Assembly (NCBI RefSeq): GCF_000338875.1
Contig: NZ_AOMO01000002.1
Location: 58,158 to 122,157 of the forward strand
Length of the DNA: 64,000 nucleotides
Origin: Vibrio mimicus CAIM 602
Lineage (GTDB): Bacteria > Pseudomonadota > Gammaproteobacteria > Enterobacterales > Vibrionaceae
Direction: 5' to 3'
The notes under the pieces are model-generated. The model saw only the letters and a program-made list of their open reading frames with translations, did not search any database and was not told the DNA's origin. The position numbers were made by a program, and so were the translations under genes. Of this stretch, positions 57,148 to 64,000 are shown piece after piece; within the stretch, counting starts at the first letter, position 1, and every line of letters begins with the position of its first letter.

Positions 57148-57804
57148 TTAAGCCAGTTTCAGATCAAACTGAATACGGTATTGCACCATGTCTTCGATGG
57201 TCAATACGGGCATATTGTGCAGTCTGCCAAATTCAACGATTTCTGGTGTTTTGGCCATTGAACCGTCTGGGTTGGTCAGTTCGCACAACACACCGGCTGG
57301 CTGCAAGCCCGCCATCTGCATCAAATCAACCGTACCTTCGGTATGACCACGACGCGCCAATACCCCACCCGCACGAGCGCGTAGCGGGAATACATGGCCG
57401 GGACGCGCCAAATCTTCTGGCTTTGCTTCTGGGTTGGCTGCGGTTTTGATGGTGGTCACGCGATCTTGCGCCGAAACACCCGTGGTTACACCGTGTTTAG
57501 CCTCAATGGATACAGTAAACGCCGTCTGGTTAGCGCTGTTGTTGTTCACCACCATAGGCGGTAGGGCTAAGCGATCGGCTTGTGTTTCCGTCAGGCACAA
57601 ACAGACAATGCCGCTGCATTCACGGATCATTAATGCCATTTGCGCCGTGGTGAGGGATTCTACCGCGTAGATAATATCGCCTTCATTTTCGCGATCTTCA
57701 TCATCGAGCAGCAGCACACCACGCCCTTCACGTAAGGCTTGCAGTGCGTTTTCTACACGAGTAATTGGGTCGCCGAATTCGGCAAGTAATGAGGACTGAT
57801 TCAT
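57148..57804 (-). CDS. ribB: 3,4-dihydroxy-2-butanone-4-phosphate synthase
   Basis: A 218-residue enzyme (E. coli RibB 217) that makes the four-carbon riboflavin precursor from ribulose-5-phosphate. The acidic loop [14 protein letters not shown], the substrate loop [25 protein letters not shown] and the [11 protein letters not shown] block are intact. It has no fused GTP cyclohydrolase domain. It is preceded by an FMN riboswitch and so is turned down when FMN is plentiful. Confidence 0.97.
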   Translation of the reverse strand: MNQSSLLAEFGDPITRVENALQALREGRGVLLLDDEDRENEGDIIYAVESLTTAQMALMIRECSGIVCLCLTETQADRLALPPMVVNNNSANQTAFTVSIEAKHGVTTGVSAQDRVTTIKTAANPEAKPEDLARPGHVFPLRARAGGVLARRGHTEGTVDLMQMAGLQPAGVLCELTNPDGSMAKTPEIVEFGRLHNMPVLTIEDMVQYRIQFDLKLA

Positions 57805-57923
57805 GGTAATACTCCAAAAAATGACCAGAATCAGGGCTTATGAGGGATCAAAATCCAAAACGAAAAGCACTGAAAACCGAAAGATGTAACAAAGCCGCAC
57901 CTTTGAGATTCAGTGTGTTTGTC

Positions 57924-58054
57924 ATTCTCTCTCATCCGGACTGTAACCGTCGGCTCTGGCTTCTCACCAGATCTGCTGACCTCGACGAATCGAGCGCTCG
58001 TGGGCTCGCCTTGCGGCATACCACCGGTGGGGAATTTCGCCCCGCCCTGAGAAT
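57924..58054 (-). ncRNA. FMN riboswitch (RFN element) controlling ribB
   Basis: On the minus strand the conserved aptamer is clear. It starts ATTCTCAGGGCGGGG, with CCCCACCGGTGGTA, GAGCCCACGAGCG and GGTCAGCAGATCTGGTGAGA inside, and ends CCGACGGTTACAGTCCGGATGAGAGAGAAT (in two parts). The terminal helix ATTCTC/GAGAAT is intact. About 120 bases separate it from the ribB start, holding the expression platform. Established role: FMN binding lowers ribB expression. Confidence 0.97.
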
Positions 58055-58250
58055 ATTGTTGTGTTTCAGACGATTCCGAAACGCCGCCTAGTGTAGTCAG
58101 TTCAACGGGCTGTGAAAAGAGTTACTGATAAACTTGTTTTGGAGGTCACAGCTTTTAAACAAGCAAAGCCGATGACAAAAAGACAACAGATAGAAAAACA
58201 GCGCAGACTCGCTGCGCTGTTTTGATACCTTAGCGTAAATACCTTAACGA

Positions 58251-59570
58251 TCAGGCGTGTTTCATGGGTGTATTGAGCTGTGAGCGAGAGATCGCCCCGT
58301 ACAACACCCAACCGAAGAAGGTGGCAATCGAACCCAGCATTACCGCGGTTTCACCTGAACTGTACAGCGCGTAGAAGCTGTACATGGCACCAATAAAGGC
58401 CATCACATTGGCGACTTTGGCTTGGCTCACCGGCACATTGAGTTGCTTTTGCATCACACCCAGCGCGGCCATAGAGAGGATGTACGGAATGATGTTGGTC
58501 ACTACCGCCAAGTTTACCAGAGCCTCAAACTGTTTATTGAGTGATGGACTGATGGTCATCAAACTCAACACGGTTTGAATACACACGATGGTCAGCATAC
58601 CCAACACAGGTGCATCGGCTTTGGTCACTTTAGAGAACAATTTAGGGAAGAAACCTTCATCGGCAGACGCTTTAAACACTTGCGCGATGGTAAATTGCCA
58701 ACCCAGCAGAGAACCAGTACAAGACACGATCGCACAAGCCATGACAATCGCGCCCATGGTTGGGTTAAACATCTGTGCGAAAGCCAGACCAAATGGTGCG
58801 TTAGAGTTGGCCAGATCAGCGTTTGGAACAATCCCGGCAATCACGTTGGTCGAGATGATGTAAATCACTGCTGCACCCAAGGTACCGCCCATGACCGCGA
58901 TGGGTACGTTTTTCTCTGGGTTTTCCACCGCTTCTGCGTTAGCACAAGCCGATTCCAAACCCAAGAATGCCCACAACGTCATCGCAATTGAGCCACCTAG
59001 CGCTTGGAAGAATGGCAAGCCATGTGGGTTCCATGCTTCACGGTACAGATCAAAATCAAACCAGTACCAACCGATGATCGACACCCCAATCACGGGAATG
59101 ATGATGCCCCAAACGGTCACACTCGATACTTGGCCTGTAATGCGTGCACCGCCAAAGTTGGCCACAGTTGCCACCCACAATACCAAAATTGTGGCAATAC
59201 AAGTTTCAATCGGGGTGAGGTGGAAGTTAAACAGTACATCGGCATAACCCACGGCTGAAATGGCAATCGCAACGTTCGCGATCAACAAAGAAACCGCGTA
59301 AGTATAGTTCGCCATAAAGTTACCGCTGCGGCCAAACGCGTATTCTGCGTAACCGCCCATACCGCCGGATTTTTTACTGAACATACCGCACTTCGCAAAG
59401 GCAAACGCCAAGGCGGTTGAACCGGCCGCGGTGACTAACCAAGATAAAATAGAAATGGTGCCGACTTGGGCAAGCTGAGTCGGTAGCATAATGATGCCCG
59501 ACCCCATCATGTTTACGATGGTCAGAATGGTGAGTTGCACTACACCAATTTTGTTATTGGATTTACTCAT
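58251..59570 (-). CDS. potE: Putrescine/ornithine antiporter
   Basis: A 439-residue APC-family transporter (E. coli PotE 439) with twelve helices. It exchanges intracellular putrescine for external ornithine and with SpeF forms an acid-stress pathway. Conserved parts: KIGVVQLTILTIVNMMGSGIIMLPTQLAQVG at the start and FLGLESACANAEAVENPEKNVP in the middle. It follows speF by 67 bases in the same direction; the gap contains a small GGGGCAG/CTGCCCC hairpin (59608-59627) and a ribosome site. Confidence 0.95.
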   Translation of the reverse strand: MSKSNNKIGVVQLTILTIVNMMGSGIIMLPTQLAQVGTISILSWLVTAAGSTALAFAFAKCGMFSKKSGGMGGYAEYAFGRSGNFMANYTYAVSLLIANVAIAISAVGYADVLFNFHLTPIETCIATILVLWVATVANFGGARITGQVSSVTVWGIIIPVIGVSIIGWYWFDFDLYREAWNPHGLPFFQALGGSIAMTLWAFLGLESACANAEAVENPEKNVPIAVMGGTLGAAVIYIISTNVIAGIVPNADLANSNAPFGLAFAQMFNPTMGAIVMACAIVSCTGSLLGWQFTIAQVFKASADEGFFPKLFSKVTKADAPVLGMLTIVCIQTVLSLMTISPSLNKQFEALVNLAVVTNIIPYILSMAALGVMQKQLNVPVSQAKVANVMAFIGAMYSFYALYSSGETAVMLGSIATFFGWVLYGAISRSQLNTPMKHA

Positions 59571-59637
59571 GATATTCCCCTTCTATGGGTCTTTTCGTGT
59601 TGTCATCGGGGCAGAAGCGCCTGCCCCGATGCCCCGA

Positions 59638-61799
59638 TTAACGTTTCAGTACATAGCCCATTGCCTGTACTCGTCCCTCACCTGTCGGCTCCAGATAGAC
59701 CCCTTGTAATTCAGGAGCAAAGCCCGGCAGCAAGTTGATCCCTTCTTCCAGAGCGAGGAAATAACGCTGTACTGAACCGCCCCAAATTTCTCCCGGAACC
59801 ACACACAACACGCCTGGAGGGTAAGGCAGTGCGCCTTCAGCAGCGATACGGCCTTCCACTTCACGCAGTGGGACTAGCTCAACCTGACCACGAACAAAGG
59901 CCAAGTTTGCTTCTTGTGGGTTCATCACCGCGCGTGGGAAGTAACGCGCGCGGAACATCTCTTTTTGCAGCTGTTTCACATCACGGCTGACATACAGATC
60001 GTGCATTTCCTGACACAACTGACGGATGGTGTAGCCTTTGTAGCGTTCGCGGTTAGCGCGGTACACATTAGGTAACACTTCGCTCAGTGGTGCATCTTCT
60101 TCAATCAAGCGTTCAAAACGCGCAATTTGTGCCACTAAATGCTGCATCTTCGCCATATCTTCTGCTGGGGTGAGCAGGAAGAGGATAGAGTTCAAATCGC
60201 ACTTCTCTGGGATGATATTGTTCTCACGCAGGAAGTTGGCCAGGATGGTGGCTGGAATACCAAAGTTCTCGTATTCGCCGGTTTCTGGGTCAATCCCCGG
60301 TGTGGTCAGCAGGAACTTACAAGGGTCAACGAAATACTGACCATGTTCGTAACCTTCAAACGCATGCCATTTCTGACCCGGTTCAAATTCAAAGAAACGC
60401 AAATCATCGGCAATTTGCTCGGTTGGGTGAGACTGCCAAGGTTTACCTTCGATCATTGGTGGAATGAACGGCTTGATGTATTTGCATTTTTTCATCAACA
60501 ACTTACGGGCTTCGATACCGGTTTTCACCGCTTCACGCCATAGGTAGCGGCCACTATCCCCTTCATGCATCTTGGCGTTCACATCGAGCGCCGCAAACAG
60601 CGGGTAGAATGGGCTGGTTGAAGCATGCAGCATAAAGGCGTTGTTAAAGCGTTTATGGTTGCAGTAACGCTCTTGACCTTTGATGTGGTGATCTTTCTTG
60701 TGGATTTGCGAGGTTTGCGAGAAACCCGCCTGCTGTTTATGCACTGACTGAGTCACGATGATGCCCGGATCTTCAGGTTTCAGTTCAAGCAAGAGTGGCG
60801 AGCAGTCTTTCATCATTGGAATGAACTGTTCATAGCCACCCACGCTGAGTCAAACAGGATGTAGTCACACAAATGACCGATGCGATCCACCACCTGACGC
60901 GCGTTGTAAATCGTACCGTCGTAAGTGCCGAGCTGAATGATGGCAAGACGGAATGGGCGTTTCGCTTCCGCGCGGCTTGGGTCCACATTACGTACCGCAT
61001 CACGCAGGTAAGATTCGTTAAAACAGTGCGCATCAATCCCGCCGATAAAACCGAATGGGTTACGCGCCGTTTCTAAGTAAACGGGTGTCGCGCCTGCTTG
61101 AATTAACGCACCGTGGTGGTTGGATTTATGGTTGTTGCGGTCAAACAGCACCAGATCTCCCGGTGTCAGCAGTGCGTTACACACCACTTTGTTGGAGGCT
61201 GAAGTCCCGTTGAGTACGAAGTAAGTTTTATCCGCGTTGTACACTTTCGCCGCGTAAGCCTGTGCATCATGCGGTGCACCTTCATGGATCAGCAAGTCGC
61301 CCAAACGTACGTCTGCGTTACACATATCAGAGCGGAACAAGGTTTCACCAAAGAAATCAAAGAACTGGCGACCAACCGGGTGCTTACGGAAGAACTGACC
61401 ACCTTGATGGCCTGGGCAAGCAAAAGTGGAGTTACCCATGTCCACGTATTTTTTCAATGTGCCAAAGAAAGGTGGCAACAAGCTTTCTTGATAACGACGT
61501 ACGGCAGTTTCAACTTGCTTACCGTAGAACTCCACTTTGGCATCACACAGCTCAAATACCCCGGTGATATCTGCGCAAAAATCATCTGGGAACTGGTCTT
61601 CGCAACATACTGCAACAAAGATTGGCAGTTTCAGGCCAGTACCATTAATTCTATCTATAACGCCATTTTGTACGTCTTCGACGGAAACCACCGCCGCGCC
61701 AATGTCACAGAAGTCCGTTTTCAGTACGTCCACCACTTCACGTTGGGTCGTGAAACAAGAGCGAACCGATAAACTCGTAGCAATTTTTAATGAATTCAT
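59638..61799 (-). pseudogene. speF: Inducible ornithine decarboxylase, broken by one frameshift
   Basis: Read through the break, a ~720-residue PLP-dependent decarboxylase (E. coli SpeF 732) that converts ornithine to putrescine. It has the N-terminal wing domain (about 1-105), the PLP-binding domain with the Lys in TQSVHKQQAGFSQTSQIHKK, and the C-terminal domain (YPPGVLCVVPGE). One C is missing at 60836-60837 (CC for CCC on the plus strand), which ends the first frame after DSAWVAMNSSFQ. Restoring it gives DSAWVGYEQFIPMM. If real, the PLP lysine and the rest would be lost. Its leader, antiporter and all other motifs are intact, so a sequencing error is likely. Confidence 0.92.
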
Positions 61800-62153
61800 A
61801 TTTAGCCTTTTTTATTTTTGAATAAACGAATTCCGACTGAAATTATTTTCAGCGCGCAAGAACTCGCTCAGCAAAATAAATATTGCAGTCACAAAGGCTG
61901 AGATAAAAATAATGGAGAGCCCCAGCCTAAGAACGGGTGAATATTCTTTTGCCTAATAATGATATTTTTCTTGGGCATACCTAGAGATTCGCTCAGTCAC
62001 GGTAATAGCTGGCAAAATCAACATGATTTAACATCACGCAAAAGCGCGCAAAGGAAGATCAGTGGATATGCCTTAATGCCTCGACATGAGGAAAGCAGGT
62101 ATTGGCCGATCCTTTAGCTGACAAGCAGACCAAAGTACTCGGTAAAGATGAGA

Positions 62154-62258
62154 TTACGAGTGGGTAAAGAATGAATAGTCAAAGTAGTCGCGGTGGGACG
62201 GCATCATGATGTGTCGAGTCCTGCGAATATGTGCCATGATTTTTGATTTCTTTTTCAT
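62154..62258 (-). CDS. speFL: SpeFL, ornithine-sensing leader peptide of speF
   Basis: A 34-residue peptide beginning MKKKSKIMAHIRRTRHIM and ending FFTHS, with GGAG seven bases before its ATG. It matches E. coli SpeFL in length and in the HIRRT-HIM core, plus the later HR..FD..FF pattern. In E. coli, ornithine stalls the ribosome at the end of this peptide, which blocks Rho and opens speF expression. The 354-base stretch between this stop and speF (61800-62153) should contain the Rho-dependent region; no other gene is seen there. Confidence 0.93.
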   Translation of the reverse strand: MKKKSKIMAHIRRTRHIMMPSHRDYFDYSFFTHS

Positions 62259-62870
62259 ATACAACTCCGTTACAAATAATCAAGAAACCAGTCTACGTCG
62301 TTTTGCTTAGAAAGCAGGGGCATTCTATACCCGTAAAAAAAATTAAAATTTGACACTCATCATACTTTAATAAGCATAGATATATATTTTAGATTTATTT
62401 ACCAACAATAATAGGTATTGCCATATATATCTCAATATAGATGCCAATTTATACGTTGATTGAATTACAGAATACGCATTAAAACAGCACAACACACTAT
62501 TTATCAACCCATAAACAATGAGAAAAAATGCAACTTTAATAACAAATGCCACATATTTAATTACATTCACTAACACTGCGATTTGTCGATTTAACGCAAC
62601 ATCCTGCTACTCCCCCTCAAAAGAACTGTACAACATTCGTATCACCCCAAAATGCGTGTAACCAAAGGAAACCGACATTTGACTCTTGCCCACTTGGCAG
62701 AAATTGGATCACAATGACGCCACTGATTGGGCTTCAAGTACTTAAATTTCAAAATTCATATCCCAAAACTACTTGGAGTTGCAGATAAACGGCACAATAA
62801 GAAAGAGATAACCTCTTCGCTTGACCCCTCTTTGGTATCAACACTCAATCGCTAGGACACAAAATAGCTT
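62259..62870. other. AT-rich control region between speFL and the LuxR-type gene
   Basis: A 612-base divergent intergenic region, very AT-rich at about 62330-62580, with only short, unconvincing open frames. It should contain the speF promoter. It ends with an ERIC-type left end near 62757. No clear protein-binding site is recognised. Confidence 0.6.
62757..62784. repeat. ERIC-type repeat, left end only
   Basis: CATATCCCAAAACTACTTGG followed by AGTTGCAG equals the left end of the ERIC copies in this window. The right end is missing, so it is a truncated copy. Confidence 0.5.
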
Positions 62871-63545
62871 ATGGATAAGCGTCGGCTTTTTGAATTATCA
62901 AACCAACTAAGATGCGCGGATAACTCCACTTCGATACACGATTGGTTCGATGAGCTTAAAAAAGATATCTCATTTGAATTCAGTATCTTAGGTGTTTTTG
63001 GAGAGCACTACTCTCTAGAACCTATCTGCCATGGATTCTCTCCAACCCAATTTTCAACTTGCTTTGGTAATAAAAGACCGGAGAACGATCCCTTTGTGGC
63101 TGCCTTTCAGCAATCTGGGCAAGGGATAATGGCATTGATGGATCCTTATAATCATCCTGATTACGGTAAAAGGTTGCTTCTGGCTGGCCAACATGGTGAA
63201 AAGAAAGCGATTTTTCTGACCTCTTTTGGCAATAGACACCCATCCAGTGATGAGATCGATACGCTCTATTTACTCACTCCTCATTTATATATGGCGTCAG
63301 ACTCTATCGCACACCAATCACAACAGTTGCATTTACCGCCCCCTCTCAATCCATTAACCGATCGAGAATGTGAGCTACTCCCGTGGCTAAAATTGGGGAA
63401 AAGTAACTGGGAAATCAGTCGGTTGTTGAACATCAGTGAACGCACGGTGAAGTACCACCTGCAAAACATTTATCGGAAACTGGAAACACATAATCGTACC
63501 CATGCGATTGCGAAAGCGATTGAACTCGGTTGGTACAAAGAATAA
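62871..63545 (+). CDS. LuxR-family transcriptional regulator
   Basis: A 224-residue protein. The N-terminal part (about 1-150) has no firm family match but resembles PAS/GAF-like or autoinducer-binding domains in size. The C-terminal LuxR HTH (about 158-222) is clear: LTDRECELLPWLKLGKSNWEISRLLNISERTVKYHLQNIYRKL. No receiver domain. It is divergent from the speFL operon, so a link to polyamine control is possible but unsupported. The first Met is the only good start. Confidence 0.85.
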   Translation: MDKRRLFELSNQLRCADNSTSIHDWFDELKKDISFEFSILGVFGEHYSLEPICHGFSPTQFSTCFGNKRPENDPFVAAFQQSGQGIMALMDPYNHPDYGKRLLLAGQHGEKKAIFLTSFGNRHPSSDEIDTLYLLTPHLYMASDSIAHQSQQLHLPPPLNPLTDRECELLPWLKLGKSNWEISRLLNISERTVKYHLQNIYRKLETHNRTHAIAKAIELGWYKE

Positions 63546-63558
63546 ATAACAAAACGGA

Positions 63559-63603
63559 TATACCTTCCCACTTGGCGTTGCAGCCCCAAGTGGGAAGGGT
63601 ATA
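63559..63603. repeat. Minimal ERIC-type repeat, near-perfect inverted repeat
   Basis: TATACC-TTCCCACTTGG … CCAAGTGGGAA-GGGTATA with a ten-base centre (CGTTGCAGCC) and one unpaired G. It is an ERIC element reduced to its two ends and may also terminate the LuxR-type gene. Confidence 0.7.
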
Positions 63604-63626
63604 GGCTTAGGAATTCCTAAGCCTAT
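63601..63626. other. 26-bp perfect palindrome
   Basis: ATAGGCTTAGGAA followed directly by its reverse complement TTCCTAAGCCTAT. It abuts and shares three bases with the ERIC remnant. As RNA it would form an 11-bp stem with a four-base loop (AATT). A convergent terminator for the LuxR and RND genes is the simplest role, though the T-tract is short. Confidence 0.6.
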
Positions 63627-63647
63627 CATCAAGATACATTTCTAAAA

Positions 63648-64000
63648 CTACGCAGTCTGCGTTTGCTGTCTCAGCACTTTCTTCGATTGTCCTGTGACTT
63701 TGAGTAACGCAGGAACCAACAAGAGATCCAATATAAGCGCAATCATTATTGTAATGGCCGTCATCAAGCCATATCGGCGTTCATCTTAAAGCTGCTGCTT
63801 GCCAGCACTAAGAAACCAGCACTGAGCACCAAAGTGGTACCGATAATAGCAACGCCTGTTTCTCTGACAGCAGTCACAATCGCCTCATTTTCTGATTGCC
63901 CTTCTTTACGTGCAGTATGGAAACGATAGAGCAAATGGATAGTGTCATCGACCACAATACCTAACGTCATACTCGCAATGACGGACAGACTAAGCACCTC
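63648..64000 (-). pseudogene. RND-superfamily exporter, C-terminal part (runs off the window, one frameshift)
   Basis: The visible part encodes the last membrane helices of an RND (MMPL/patched-like) exporter: LSVIASMTLGIVVDDTIHLLYRFHTARKEG, then VRETGVAIIGTTLVLSAGFLVLASSSFKMNADMA. The acidic pair in GIVVDD is the proton-relay region of this family. At 63766-63767 one base is missing (AA for AAA), giving a premature TGA. Restoring it continues MTAITIMIALILDLLLVPAL and ends at 63648. The gene begins beyond base 64000. Confidence 0.85.

Noticed and set aside
62367..62576. 69-residue hydrophobic open frame upstream of speFL
   Set aside because: Lies in very AT-rich sequence with no ribosome site; composition alone accounts for the hydrophobic residues.
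1..64000. CRISPR arrays, tRNA or rRNA genes, integron attC (VCR) sites, insertion sequences
   Set aside because: No regularly spaced direct repeats, no tRNA-like cloverleaf sequence and no transposase or integrase frame were seen.

Overview
The window looks like part of the second chromosome of a Vibrio of the V. cholerae / V. mimicus / V. metoecus type. This rests on protein identity by eye and on gene order: lldP-lldD, ppsR/ppsA divergent, an Aer-like chemoreceptor plus a MATE pump, aroG, an amino-acid ABC operon, bactofilin/M23, mtlADR, a TrmY-like gene, ribB with an FMN riboswitch, and speFL-speF-potE. There are no rRNA or tRNA genes, no CRISPR array and no intact insertion sequence. Small ERIC-type repeats are scattered between genes.

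Layout. 1-1.9 kb: end of an unknown gene and a double-ATPase oligopeptide-type ABC protein. 1.9-9 kb: lactate use (LysR regulator, L-lactate permease, L-lactate dehydrogenase, large FAD/Fe-S oxidoreductase). 9-12.5 kb: PEP synthase and its regulatory kinase/phosphorylase. 12.5-19.1 kb: one six-gene, minus-strand operon encoding a complete stressosome (globin-RsbR, RsbS, RsbT, RsbX) joined by overlapping reading frames to a hybrid histidine kinase and an HD-GYP response regulator. This is the most striking accessory system here. 19.3-23.3 kb: pyrrolidone-carboxylate peptidase, Aer-type chemoreceptor, MATE exporter. 23.4-31.3 kb: DAHP synthase, polar amino-acid ABC transporter, phosphohexomutase, bactofilin and M23 peptidase. 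31.3-35.7 kb: mannitol operon, with the antisense RNA MtlS in its leader. 35.8-53.6 kb: a mosaic of small transporters, oxidoreductases and LysR/MarR regulators, plus a Cache-type chemoreceptor. 53.7-55.7 kb: a second, Firmicutes-like tryptophanyl-tRNA synthetase behind a leader peptide with tandem Trp codons, and a TrmY-like methyltransferase. 55.8-64 kb: a lipoprotein with a C-terminal membrane segment, riboswitch-controlled ribB, the ornithine decarboxylase/antiporter operon with its SpeFL sensor peptide, a LuxR-type regulator and the end of an RND exporter.

How the parts work together. Lactate is imported and oxidised to pyruvate, and PpsA, controlled by PpsR, turns pyruvate into PEP for gluconeogenesis. 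Mannitol enters as mannitol-1-phosphate and becomes fructose-6-phosphate. Ornithine is decarboxylated and exchanged for putrescine as an acid-stress response. Several genes are controlled at the RNA level: MtlS antisense on mtlA, the FMN riboswitch on ribB, the SpeFL leader on speF, and a Trp-codon leader on trpS that I infer from the sequence.

Caution. Five otherwise conserved genes (the FAD/Fe-S oxidoreductase, the HD-GYP regulator, an ABC permease, ornithine decarboxylase and the RND exporter) are broken by six single-base deletions, most in short homopolymers. The uniform pattern suggests sequencing or assembly errors more than real gene decay. These genes are annotated across the breaks.
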